Positions 1 to 5,484 of a DNA stretch of 25,021 bases are shown here, in pieces (the stretch's first letter is position 1; every line of letters starts with the position of its first letter). Below the pieces are notes generated by a model. It saw only the letters and a program-made list of their open reading frames with translations, was not told where the DNA came from and did no database searches. A program made the translations under genes and the position numbers. The stretch spans positions 1 through 25,021 of the IMG/VR virus record IMGVR_UViG_3300037237_000131; one strand, written 5' to 3'. This stretch comes from a virus.

Positions 1-170
1 CCGGACTGGTATCCAAGGGCCGCGCCGATCTGCGCCCAGGTCAGGCCCTTGTCCTGAGCGGCCTTGACGAGACTGAGGCGCAGCAGGTCCGTGGCGGGAT
101 TGCCCTCCGCGACGGTGCCGATCATGGCGGCGAGAGAGTCGTGCTGCTCGGCGATGGTGGGCGGTGTCAC
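1..170 (-). CDS. Small HTH-type protein, C-terminus outside the window
   Basis: This is the 5' part of a minus-strand gene starting with GTG at 170 and running off the left edge (56 codons visible). The start overlaps the stop of the upstream gene (GTGA), so it is probably translationally coupled. The visible protein begins MTPPTIAEQHDSLAAMIG and ends with a helix-turn-helix-like stretch, TWAQIGAALGYQS, typical of small phage DNA-binding proteins. The middle (GNPATDLLRLSLVKAAQDKG) would be the preceding helices. A role in DNA binding is inferred from this motif only; no specific regulator family is recognised. It is the third gene of a compact minus-strand operon. Confidence 0.6.
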   Translation of the reverse strand, partial: MTPPTIAEQHDSLAAMIGTVAEGNPATDLLRLSLVKAAQDKGLTWAQIGAALGYQS

Positions 171-337
171 GGACTGGCCTTTGCTCTCAGAAGCACGGTC
201 ACGTTATCCCATCCCGACGTGCGCGAACTGCTGAGGACGCTCACCAGCTCCCACTCTTCCGGGACGATGAAGTCCCACGACCATGTTTCCGGATGGGCAA
301 GCCCGAGTGTCTTGATCCTGTACTTAATGCCGCTCAC
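167..337 (-). CDS. Hypothetical 56-aa protein
   Basis: GTG start at 337 overlaps the stop of the gene before it (GTGA), and its own stop overlaps the GTG of the gene after it. This chained arrangement is the main evidence that it is real. A longer in-frame reading upstream is possible but would lie inside the preceding gene and is low-complexity. The protein (MSGIKYRIKTLGLAHPETW...) is Trp-rich with alternating hydrophobic residues (WSWDFIVPEEWELVSVL), which suggests a small beta-rich fold. No family is recognised. Confidence 0.55.
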   Translation of the reverse strand: MSGIKYRIKTLGLAHPETWSWDFIVPEEWELVSVLSSSRTSGWDNVTVLLRAKASP

Positions 338-549
338 CGGCCGGTCTCGATCGGCCCGGGGTCGTCGTCCTTGGCGATGAACGCGGGCTGCTCTGGTTCC
401 TTGCGGTCCATCCACGTGTCGCACCGGGGGCATTTCTGCATGCCGGGGTCGTTGCCCTCCCGCGTCGCCCAGGTGACCGTGGTCCCGCACGACGCGCAGC
501 ACCACCTCGGCCCGGCGGGCCGGGTCGGGTCCGGCAGGATGTATGCCAC
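334..549 (-). CDS. Zinc-ribbon-like small protein, leaderless start
   Basis: A 71-aa protein starting with GTG at 549. It has two Cys pairs, CCASC and CPRC, about 23 residues apart (WCCASCGTTVTW ... MQKCPRCDTW), the pattern of a small zinc ribbon. The start is chosen because a near-consensus -10 box (GATAAT on the minus strand, 561 down to 556) ends exactly 6 nt before the GTG and no Shine-Dalgarno is present, the geometry of an actinobacterial leaderless mRNA. It is the first gene of a three-gene minus operon with 4-nt overlaps. Function unknown; zinc binding is inferred from Cys spacing. Confidence 0.6.
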   Translation of the reverse strand: MAYILPDPTRPAGPRWCCASCGTTVTWATREGNDPGMQKCPRCDTWMDRKEPEQPAFIAKDDDPGPIETGR

Positions 550-561
550 CTGCCCATTATC
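550..561 (-). promoter_or_regulatory. Leaderless promoter -10 for the minus operon
   Basis: Minus-strand GATAAT (561-556) matches TATAAT at 5 of 6 positions and is followed by six bases and then the GTG at 549. No good -35 is visible at 16-18 bp. The same -10 to start-codon distance occurs at two other genes in this window (3990 plus, 6972 minus). Confidence 0.5.
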
Positions 562-608
562 CCGCGCCGGCTGCCTGCGAGCGCCGCAGCCGCGCCGTGC
601 AGGGAAAG

Positions 609-638
609 TTGCGCCCGCACGCAAGGCCGTAATACACT
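609..638 (+). promoter_or_regulatory. Probable promoter for the plus-strand accessory operon
   Basis: TTGCGC (609-614) and TACACT (633-638) are separated by 18 bp and lie upstream of the first plus-strand gene (ATG at 669/672), in the gap between divergent operons. This would give a short leader of about 25-30 nt carrying the ribosome binding site AGGGAG. Confidence 0.45.
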
Positions 639-671
639 GTCGTACACACAAGACGCTAGCTAGGGAGCATG

Positions 672-1355
672 ATGGTCACGGCCAGAGCTAAGGGCGCGAC
701 GGTGTGCGCGCAGCATCACGTGCCCCGGTCGCAGTGCCCGCCGTCCAGCGGGCATCCCCGCTCGGTCCGGTTCCGCGACGACGACTGGGCTGCCGCCGAA
801 GACGCGGCGCGAGCCCGGAACACCGATACGGGCCCCCTGGTCATCTCGGCCGCGCAGGCCGTGCTCGGGTACGTCCGCTGCTATTGCTGCCCGGTGGATG
901 CCCCCCCGGTCCCGCTCCAGTGCGGCGACCTGACAGGCCGAACGCTGGCGGAAGCGATCACGGAGGCGGAGAAACGGGCCACGAAGCAGCACCCGGCGCA
1001 TAAGGCCGTGTGGCTCGGCGCGGAACCAGGACAGGTGCAGAACCCGCCGGGGCCGCGCTGCGGCCACCTCATAGGTGATGGCCCGTGCGGACGCCCCGAG
1101 GGCCACCCCGGGCACCACATGCCGACAGCCCCGCAAGCCGTACTCGCGCCCCGTTGCGAACATCAGCTACCCAGGGCCGGATTGTGCGGGCGCCCCGCAG
1201 GGCATCCCGGGGACCACCAGAGCGAAACTGCGCTCAGGCGGAAGTACGTGCAAGCTGCTCAGGCCGGGGGTGGGCAGGCAGGCGAAGGTGCCTGGGCGCG
1301 GAAGCCACTGTCAGCACCCGCCGTGTTCAGGGAGCCGGACGGGGCGAGAATGTGA
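672..1355 (+). CDS. Cys/His-repeat protein (CGRPxGHPGxH repeats)
   Basis: A 227-aa hypothetical protein. ATG codons stand at 669 and 672; 672 is preferred because AGGGAG (662-667) is then 4 nt away. The C-terminal half has two copies of a metal-ligand-like unit: RCGHLIGDGPCGRPEGHPGHH and, about 20 residues on, RCEHQLPRAGLCGRPAGHPGDH. The N-terminus has a related but degenerate C..H..C..GH string (VCAQHHVPRSQCPPSSGHP). C-x2-H-x(7-9)-C-x4-GHPGxH looks like a small zinc-binding module; this is inferred from the conserved Cys/His. A middle segment (RFRDDDWAAAEDAARAR) resembles a short ribbon-helix-helix-like region. Its stop overlaps the next start (GTGA). Function unknown. Confidence 0.65.
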   Translation: MVTARAKGATVCAQHHVPRSQCPPSSGHPRSVRFRDDDWAAAEDAARARNTDTGPLVISAAQAVLGYVRCYCCPVDAPPVPLQCGDLTGRTLAEAITEAEKRATKQHPAHKAVWLGAEPGQVQNPPGPRCGHLIGDGPCGRPEGHPGHHMPTAPQAVLAPRCEHQLPRAGLCGRPAGHPGDHQSETALRRKYVQAAQAGGGQAGEGAWARKPLSAPAVFREPDGARM

Positions 1356-1630
1356 GCACGCCCGCTGACGCAGAGTGGCTACGCGAACTCGAATTGCGGA
1401 AACGTGACAACCAGCCGGATCCGCGTCAGGTGCTGCTACCCAACACCTACACGCTCCAGTTCACGAGCCTCGGGATGTGCGACGACCTGCTTGAGGACGC
1501 GGGCTACGACCCGGACGAGTGTGCCGACGTCGCGAAGGCTATGGCCCTCGCTGCCGATCTTGCCGCCGTTGACGCCGCGTACGAGGTCATGCGCGAGTGC
1601 GGTCTCAAGCCGCTGGCGGACCAGTCATGA
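1352..1630 (+). CDS. Hypothetical acidic 92-aa protein
   Basis: GTG at 1352 overlaps the preceding stop (GTGA), with GGGGCGAG a few bases upstream as a plausible ribosome binding site. A longer upstream reading of the same frame would cover the previous gene and is rejected. The protein starts MSTPADAEWLRELELRKRD and is helical and acidic in its C-terminal half (DDLLEDAGYDPDECADVAKA, then AADLAAVDAAYEVMRECG). No family is recognised. Its stop overlaps the next ATG (ATGA), so it is in a tightly coupled operon. Confidence 0.65.
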   Translation: MSTPADAEWLRELELRKRDNQPDPRQVLLPNTYTLQFTSLGMCDDLLEDAGYDPDECADVAKAMALAADLAAVDAAYEVMRECGLKPLADQS

Positions 1631-1890
1631 CCGGCACCCCGGCTTTCACCTGCCCGTGCTGCGGAGCGGTGTCGCACAACGCCACCGACCTCGAACAGCA
1701 TTACTGCGGCCGGTGCCACTGGTGGACGGGCGACCCAGTGCTCGGGCGAGATCATCTCGCAGGACTGTGCGAGATGCGCGTCAACCCCGAGTTCGCCGCC
1801 TTCAAGGAGGAGATGGCCGAGATGGTGCTGGACGCCTGCGAGGTCCCCGAAGAGCTGCGGGAGATGTGGCGAGGGCTGCGGCAGCCGTGA
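1627..1890 (+). CDS. Small zinc-finger-like protein
   Basis: An 87-aa protein with its ATG overlapping the preceding stop (ATGA). The N-terminus carries a four-ligand-type cluster, FTCPCCGAVSHNATD followed by YCGRCHWW, a C-x2-C ... C-x2-C zinc-ribbon pattern. The remainder is helical and acidic (FAAFKEEMAEMVLDACEVPE). Its stop overlaps the next GTG. Zinc binding is inferred; the role is unknown, probably early accessory. Confidence 0.65.
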   Translation: MTGTPAFTCPCCGAVSHNATDLEQHYCGRCHWWTGDPVLGRDHLAGLCEMRVNPEFAAFKEEMAEMVLDACEVPEELREMWRGLRQP

Positions 1891-2162
1891 GGGCCCTCGT
1901 CGCTCAGGAGTGGCTGACCATTACCGGACGGGGCAGACTGGCGGTGATCGCCGCACTGCCCGAAGGCGGCTACGTCTACGAGCCGAGGATGTTCAAGGGG
2001 TGGCGGGTCACGATTGATGCTGTCGAGTGCGACGTGATCGGAGTGGAAACCACCCTTGGCTACGTGCCAACCCCTGCCCGTCCTTACCGGGGCGCGTTCG
2101 GGCTGCTGGTCAAGGAAGTAAGAGAGGGAAGCCGGGCGGGAATCGAACCCGCGAGCCCGTGA
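1887..2162 (+). CDS. Hypothetical 91-aa protein ending inside an antisense tRNA-like gene
   Basis: GTG at 1887 overlaps the preceding stop. The protein (MRALVAQEWLTITGRGRLAV...) has alternating hydrophobic strands (GGYVYEPRMFKGWRVTIDAV, then ECDVIGVETTLGYVP), suggesting a small beta protein. Its last residues, GSRAGIEPASP, are the antisense translation of the T-arm of the tRNA-like gene on the minus strand (35-nt overlap, 2128-2162). The tail of the protein therefore reads through tRNA sequence, which may mean that the tRNA was inserted here or that the natural C-terminus was lost. No family is recognised. Confidence 0.55.
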   Translation: MRALVAQEWLTITGRGRLAVIAALPEGGYVYEPRMFKGWRVTIDAVECDVIGVETTLGYVPTPARPYRGAFGLLVKEVREGSRAGIEPASP

Positions 2163-2212
2163 GGGCACGACGCCATGGTCGCCGCTGTCGTCTCCAGCAT
2201 GACTGCCGGCTT
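2128..2212 (-). tRNA. tRNA-like gene with long variable arm; apparent CAU anticodon, atypical
   Basis: On the minus strand an 85-nt cloverleaf can be drawn. The acceptor stem AAGCCGG/CCGGCTT is perfect over 7 bp and can extend to 8 with a flanking G-C. The D-stem is GTC/GAC with GG in the loop. The anticodon stem CGGCG/CGTCG has one G-T pair and a 7-nt loop ACCATGG. A type II variable arm GCCC-TCAC-GGGC and a fully canonical T-arm GCGGG-TTCGATT-CCCGC complete it. No CCA is encoded. Oddities: the loop has C instead of U before the anticodon, position 8 is C rather than U, and a CAU anticodon with a long variable arm is not a standard combination. It may be a divergent, degenerate or specialised phage tRNA. 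The T-arm and acceptor are clear; amino-acid identity is uncertain. Confidence 0.6.
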
Positions 2213-2219
2213 CCCGCAC

Positions 2220-2516
2220 TCATGATGCCAGCGACCGCCCGTTAGTCGTCAGCGCGTCCCGAACGTCCTCGTTGCCCATCCCGAGGAACTGGGCTATCAG
2301 CCGGTATGACCACCCGGTGAAGTAGAGCCGGTCAATCGCCCACCACCACCGCCCTTCGGGGAGGTCCGGCCCGTGCAGGTCCGGGAGCAGCAGTTCACTG
2401 GCCATCTCCCGGCGGTGCAGGCCGGTGATGACCGGCTCGCGGAACGTCTGGCCGTCTTCGGTGACGGTGCGGAACTCGGTCGCGTTCATGCCGGTCTTGT
2501 CAGTCACGCCACCCAT
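2220..2516 (-). CDS. Small HTH protein
   Basis: A minus-strand gene of up to 98 aa with ATG at 2516 (alternatives: GTG at 2507 or ATG at 2489; none has a convincing ribosome binding site). The C-terminal half has a helix-turn-helix-like segment, WSYRLIAQFLGMGNEDVRDAL, preceded by WWWAIDRLYFTG. The N-terminus (EFRTVTEDGQTFREPVITG) reads like a short beta strand region. DNA binding is inferred. The start codon lies only 18 nt from the divergent plus-strand gene at 2535, so the promoters must overlap coding sequence. It lies just downstream of the tRNA-like gene's 5' end. Confidence 0.55.
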   Translation of the reverse strand: MGGVTDKTGMNATEFRTVTEDGQTFREPVITGLHRREMASELLLPDLHGPDLPEGRWWWAIDRLYFTGWSYRLIAQFLGMGNEDVRDALTTNGRSLAS

Positions 2517-2538
2517 GATGGCAGGATGGGCGCCATGA
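2516..2538 (+). repeat. Start-region repeat, copy 1
   Basis: A 23-nt segment containing TGATGGCAGGATGGG and the start codon of the 2535 gene. It matches 2895-2917 at 21 of 23 positions. It supplies AGGA 8 nt upstream of the start codon. Confidence 0.7.
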
Positions 2539-2897
2539 CCGAACACGGGATCAACCTTGACGACCTCCCGGCCCCGGAGCCGATCCCGGACTTCCCCGGC
2601 TTCGTCGTCTCAATGCTCAGGCAGGGCTACACCCTCAATCCGGACCACTGCCCCGGCAAGGACGGCGAGCACGTCCACATGCACTCCCCTCGCGGCGGCG
2701 ACGGGATCATCTGGGCTGACGGCCGGTTCTCGGAGTTCGACCTGACACAGCCTGCGCAGCTCATCTACCCCACCTACTCCGCAGCCGGCCGGCGTCTCGG
2801 GGGCGGCCCGCCAGCCGGGGAATGGCCCGCAGCCTGCTACACGATGCCCAGCGGCTCGATGGTCCACATCAGGTCTAGCTGCAGGTGCAAGACCTGA
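2535..2897 (+). CDS. Hypothetical protein with C-terminal CYTM...CRCKT motif
   Basis: A 120-aa protein. The ATG at 2535 is chosen because AGGA lies 8 nt upstream, in a leader that is repeated before the next gene. The body contains DHCPGKDGEHVHMHSPRGG, then GIIWADGRFSEFDL. The C-terminus, CYTMPSGSMVHIRSSCRCKT, is nearly the same as that of the protein encoded at 3111-3575 (CYTMASGAKVHVRPGCRCKT), although the rest of the two proteins differ. The shared tail has conserved Cys, His and Lys and may be a metal-binding or interaction module. Function is not recognised. Confidence 0.65.
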   Translation: MTEHGINLDDLPAPEPIPDFPGFVVSMLRQGYTLNPDHCPGKDGEHVHMHSPRGGDGIIWADGRFSEFDLTQPAQLIYPTYSAAGRRLGGGPPAGEWPAACYTMPSGSMVHIRSSCRCKT

Positions 2898-2917
2898 TGG
2901 CAGGATGGGGGCCGTGA
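2895..2917 (+). repeat. Start-region repeat, copy 2
   Basis: Matches 2516-2538 at 21 of 23 positions (TGATGGCAGGATGGG followed by a GCC-start-codon segment, GTG instead of ATG). It begins at the stop codon of the 2535 gene and includes the ribosome binding site and start of the 2914 gene. Confidence 0.7.
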
Positions 2918-3111
2918 AGGCATACGTACTGCTGCTGGTACCCGAAAGCCAGGTCGAGACCGCGGGGGACGGCAAGGCGTCCATCGTCACCATGGACACC
3001 GGCTGGCGGAGGCTGACCGGCCCGTTCAAGGTCATCGCGGACGTCCCCGCAGACGGGAGCCTGTGCATGTCGCGGATGCTCTACGACACGATCAAGGTAG
3101 TTGATCCGTAG
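2914..3111 (+). CDS. Hypothetical 65-aa protein
   Basis: GTG at 2914 with AGGA 8 nt upstream, the same leader as the 2535 gene. An ATG at 2905 is in frame but overlaps the AGGA. The protein starts MKAYVLLLVPESQVETAG and has regularly alternating hydrophobics (KASIVTMDTGWRRLTGPFKV), suggesting a small beta-sheet protein. It ends in YDTIKVVDP. The stop TAG shares one base with the GTG of the next gene. No family is recognised. Confidence 0.6.
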   Translation: MKAYVLLLVPESQVETAGDGKASIVTMDTGWRRLTGPFKVIADVPADGSLCMSRMLYDTIKVVDP

Positions 3112-3575
3112 TGACCGGGACCGGGATCATCCCCTATGACCTGACCGGCAGCTGGTGCGAGGAGTGCGGCCGGGCCAAGAGCTTCCGCCTGTGGCCGGGC
3201 ATGCTGACCGGCTGCAAGACTTGCGACGGAGTGATCACGCGCCACCGCTGCACCGGACGGCCCGAGCCTGACGACCTCGACGTCGGCACGCCGTGGACCT
3301 GTCCGGACTGCGACAGCACCTGGACCGTCGTAGAGGAGGCTGCATGGTGCAGCGAGTGCGGCTGCCATGAGTGCAGGACGGAGAAGGTGTGGCGCGTGTC
3401 CGTCTACGGCGACCGGATCGCCACCGCGCCGAGGCATGACCCGCCCTCGTTCACGCCGTTCCGCAGCATCTTCACGGGCCGCCGCCCGCTCCGGCATGGC
3501 CCGCCCGGTGAGTGCTACACGATGGCCAGCGGCGCAAAGGTCCACGTAAGGCCGGGATGCCGGTGCAAGACATGA
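3111..3575 (+). CDS. Double zinc-ribbon protein with C-terminal CYTM...CRCKT motif
   Basis: A 154-aa protein starting with GTG at 3111, one base overlapping the previous stop. The N-terminal part has two zinc-ribbon-like cysteine clusters: WCEECG ... CKTC, then WTCPDCDSTW ... WCSECGCHECRTE. This resembles phage zinc-ribbon proteins that bind nucleic acid or protein partners. The C-terminus, CYTMASGAKVHVRPGCRCKT, closely matches the end of the 2535 gene product, so the two proteins share a modular tail on unrelated bodies. The stop overlaps the next ATG (ATGA). Metal binding is inferred from the sequence; the role is unknown. Confidence 0.65.
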   Translation: MTGTGIIPYDLTGSWCEECGRAKSFRLWPGMLTGCKTCDGVITRHRCTGRPEPDDLDVGTPWTCPDCDSTWTVVEEAAWCSECGCHECRTEKVWRVSVYGDRIATAPRHDPPSFTPFRSIFTGRRPLRHGPPGECYTMASGAKVHVRPGCRCKT

Positions 3576-3790
3576 GCGCCGGGCACGTCCACGAGTGGAA
3601 GCGCCTGCCCATCGTCAGCCTGTCCGTCACCTACATGTGCGCCTGCACCGAAGCGGCGACCGTGATGTGGACGAGTACGAGTACGGCCTCGCGAAGCCTT
3701 AAAGCCCTTGATGCCGAGTTCGTGAAGCACCACGGGGGAAGGTTCGCCGGGGAGATGACGATGGAGAACATCGGGCGGTCGCCGCCGTGA
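3572..3790 (+). CDS. Hypothetical 72-aa protein
   Basis: ATG at 3572 overlaps the preceding stop (ATGA); the stop overlaps the following GTG. The protein starts MSAGHVHEWKRLPIVSLS, continues with a short Cys pair (YMCACTEAATVMW), and ends with HHGGRFAGEMTMENIGRSPP. The H-V-H-E-W and C-A-C residues could be metal ligands, a pattern often seen in small actinophage proteins. No family is recognised. Confidence 0.6.
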   Translation: MSAGHVHEWKRLPIVSLSVTYMCACTEAATVMWTSTSTASRSLKALDAEFVKHHGGRFAGEMTMENIGRSPP

Positions 3791-3939
3791 GCGAGAACTC
3801 CTGGGATGACTACTCCTCGGAGTTCATGTTCCCCGGCGACGACAGGGAATGCATCTGCGTGCATGACGCGACCTGTCACGACTACGCGAGCTGCACTGTG
3901 GACGGCTGCCCGTGCGAGGCGTACTGGGAGCACACCTGA
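3787..3939 (+). CDS. Cys-rich 50-aa microprotein
   Basis: A short gene with GTG at 3787 overlapping the preceding stop (GTGA). The protein begins MSENSWDDYSSEFMFPGDD and then carries six Cys within about 25 residues: ECICVHDATCHDYASC and VDGCPCEAYW, ending WEHT. It is strongly acidic. The Cys/His density suggests a compact metal-bound or disulfide-free zinc knuckle. It is the last gene of the coupled chain that starts at 2535. Function unknown. Confidence 0.6.
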   Translation: MSENSWDDYSSEFMFPGDDRECICVHDATCHDYASCTVDGCPCEAYWEHT

Positions 3940-3954
3940 CCAGCCCGTCTAAGC

Positions 3955-3983
3955 TTGCATCACCCGCCCCGGTGATCCATAGT
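3955..3983 (+). promoter_or_regulatory. Operator-containing, probably leaderless promoter
   Basis: TTGCAT (3955-3960) and CATAGT (3978-3983) are 17 bp apart; the -10 ends 6 nt before the ATG at 3990, which lacks a ribosome binding site, so the mRNA is probably leaderless. Between and partly over the -35 lies a perfect inverted repeat ATCACC-n6-GGTGAT (3959-3976), placed where a repressor dimer would block RNA polymerase. Confidence 0.55.
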
Positions 3984-3989
3984 TTGCGC

Positions 3990-4967
3990 ATGAGCAGGCA
4001 CGATGATCACAACCAGTTCCGCTCTAGCGACTTCAATGGCGACCGGCATAAAACCCGTCCGCGAACCCCCGCGGATCCCCGCGTAGGCGTAACAGCCAGT
4101 TCAGGAGAAGGTCAGCGCGCCTGCGCCCGCGGCCAGTGGTGTGCCTCAGTCAAGGCCGTGGAGCAGCCCGACGGCACCACCGCGCGCATCCCCGGTTTTA
4201 CCTATCAGGTGTTCTGCCAGGCGTGCTCTGATCTTGTCGTCGCGGCGCTCACCGAGATGCCGGGCGTCTACGTCCGCATCGAGCAGGAGTACGGCAGCCC
4301 CGTCCGGCGCGGCGACACCCCGGTCCGCTCCCCGTTCGGGCCGTCGATCCCGATCCGCCTCGACATCGACGCCCTGCAGCGCGAAGCCCCCCCTGTCATC
4401 GGCGGGTGGGCCGCCCGCGTCCGCGCCGTGCCCGGCCTGCAGCTGTCCGCTGCGCAGCACCCCCCGGACACCCCGGAAGGATTCGCCGAAGCCTGCAAGG
4501 TGCTCCGCTTGTACCCGGAGCCACTTTTCGCCTTGCAGCCCTACCGCATGACCCGTACCTACCGGCTGCCCCTCAATGAGGACCTCGAGGCGCTGGTCGG
4601 GGATCTGGAGATCCTCCACGGCGGGGACGACTTCGTGACCGTACAGGTGCTCTGCGACGGCGCGACGGCGGGGAACGAGATCCTCGGCCTGCGCCGCCGG
4701 GCGACTGCCGTGCTCGGTGAGATGCGCAGCAAGCCTGTCGAGCTGATGGGCGTCCCGTGCCGCGCGGACGGCTGCGGCCGGCTGTCTCTCGTCCGCGCCG
4801 AGCCGCCATCAGACCCGGAGGACCCCGGCGACTACTCGATCTGCCTGCGATGCCGGGCCCGGATGGGCGAGGAGGATTACCGGGAGTGGGTGGCGCTGTG
4901 CGCCGCGTACGAGCGCAACCGCCGCAAGGTGCCCGTGACCTTGGAAAACCTGCCCGGCGTGGCGTAG
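3990..4967 (+). CDS. Conserved-type actinophage protein with N- and C-terminal Cys clusters
   Basis: A 325-aa protein; the ATG at 3990 is chosen from the leaderless promoter geometry. The N-terminus is hydrophilic (MSRHDDHNQFRSSDF), followed by a Cys cluster ACARGQWCASVKAV and then FTYQVFCQACSDLVVAAL. The middle includes PFGPSIPIRLDIDALQRE and WAARVRAVPGLQ. The C-terminus has CRADGCGRLSLV and CLRCRARMGEEDYREW, a zinc-ribbon-like pair. This pattern (C-x5-C near the N-terminus, PFGP...PLR.D.DAL, C-terminal CxxCG/CxxC) is one I associate with conserved hypothetical proteins found near terminase genes in actinophages. The role is not established. It has its own operator-controlled promoter and is followed by the late-type promoter/terminator pair. 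Confidence 0.7.
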   Translation: MSRHDDHNQFRSSDFNGDRHKTRPRTPADPRVGVTASSGEGQRACARGQWCASVKAVEQPDGTTARIPGFTYQVFCQACSDLVVAALTEMPGVYVRIEQEYGSPVRRGDTPVRSPFGPSIPIRLDIDALQREAPPVIGGWAARVRAVPGLQLSAAQHPPDTPEGFAEACKVLRLYPEPLFALQPYRMTRTYRLPLNEDLEALVGDLEILHGGDDFVTVQVLCDGATAGNEILGLRRRATAVLGEMRSKPVELMGVPCRADGCGRLSLVRAEPPSDPEDPGDYSICLRCRARMGEEDYREWVALCAAYERNRRKVPVTLENLPGVA

Positions 4968-5034
4968 CCGTCATTGTTGCCAGAGGTGCCGAACCCTGCT
5001 GTGGAACACGCGACGCAAGAGATCAGTGGGGTCT

Positions 5035-5064
5035 TTGACTACACCCGCTAACCTGCTGTAAGTT
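5035..5064 (+). promoter_or_regulatory. Strong promoter upstream of the packaging genes
   Basis: TTGACT (5035-5040) and TAAGTT (5059-5064) with an 18-bp spacer, five of six matches at the -35. A short palindrome, ATCGC-AG-GCGAT, spans the expected start point (about 5065-5076) and could be an operator. It is followed after about 20 nt by an intrinsic terminator. Confidence 0.6.
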
Positions 5065-5085
5065 CATCGCAGGCGATACAGGTGT

Positions 5086-5123
5086 GCCCCAGGTCTGGAG
5101 ATGATCCGGCCGGGGGCTTTTTT
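5086..5123 (+). terminator. Intrinsic terminator/attenuator in a leader
   Basis: Hairpin with stem GCCCC-a-GGTC-t-GGA, loop GATGA, then TCC-GGCC-GGGGC (about 12 bp with two small bulges), followed directly by six T (5118-5123). It lies downstream of a strong promoter and upstream of the HTH/terminase genes, so it probably acts as an attenuator that must be overcome, in addition to ending upstream transcription. Confidence 0.75.
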
Positions 5124-5140
5124 CACGTCCGGGGGTAGAA

Positions 5141-5395
5141 ATGCGGATCACCCGTGGTGACGGCCTCATCGACCGGGACCAGGCCGCCGAGCTATCCGGC
5201 GTTACTCCCGATGCCGTCACGGTCTGGGCGACCCGCGGCTACATGGTGATGGTCCGCGGCGAGAAGACCCGCGTGTACCTCCCCGTCGCGAAACGGGAAG
5301 GCCGCAAGCCGCTGTATGACCCGGTAGAGGTCCAGAAGGCCGAGTACGCCACCCGCAAGCGGGGACGGCGCGACACCTTTCCCGTCGCCGCGTGA
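5141..5395 (+). CDS. Small HTH protein, possible terminase small subunit
   Basis: An 84-aa protein with ATG at 5141 and a good ribosome binding site (GGGGG about 5 nt upstream). A MerR/excisionase-type helix-turn-helix is seen at about residues 11-33 (DRDQAAELSGVTPDAVTVW), followed by a wing-like region (GYMVMVRGEKTRVYLPVA) and a basic C-terminus (YATRKRGRRD). Small terminase subunits usually have an N-terminal HTH and sit directly upstream of the large subunit, so that role is the best guess from position. An ordinary MerR-like regulator is the alternative. Its stop overlaps the next start. Confidence 0.6.
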   Translation: MRITRGDGLIDRDQAAELSGVTPDAVTVWATRGYMVMVRGEKTRVYLPVAKREGRKPLYDPVEVQKAEYATRKRGRRDTFPVAA

Positions 5396-5484
5396 CACCG
5401 GCCGAGAAGGTCGCTCTCATCGTCGCCGCGTTTTTCGTCACCGTTCCCCTGATCCTGCTGTGGTCCGGGCGGAGGGCAACCTGA
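5392..5484 (+). CDS. 30-aa single-span membrane microprotein
   Basis: GTG at 5392 overlaps the preceding stop (GTGA). The peptide MTPAEKVALIVAAFF continues VTVPLILLWSGRRAT: one hydrophobic segment of about 18 residues (VALIVAAFFVTVPLILLW) with a short basic tail, the signature of a single-pass membrane peptide with the C-terminus inside. Its stop overlaps the next ATG (TGATG). Function unknown. Confidence 0.5.
   Translation: MTPAEKVALIVAAFFVTVPLILLWSGRRAT

Noticed and set aside
164-691. Plus-strand 175-codon frame over the left minus operon
   Set aside because: No ribosome binding site or motif; the minus strand has three linked genes with stop/start overlaps and zinc-ribbon cysteines.
4146-4974. 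Minus-strand frames opposite the 325-aa protein
   Set aside because: No motifs; the plus frame has Cys clusters and a promoter in register with its ATG.
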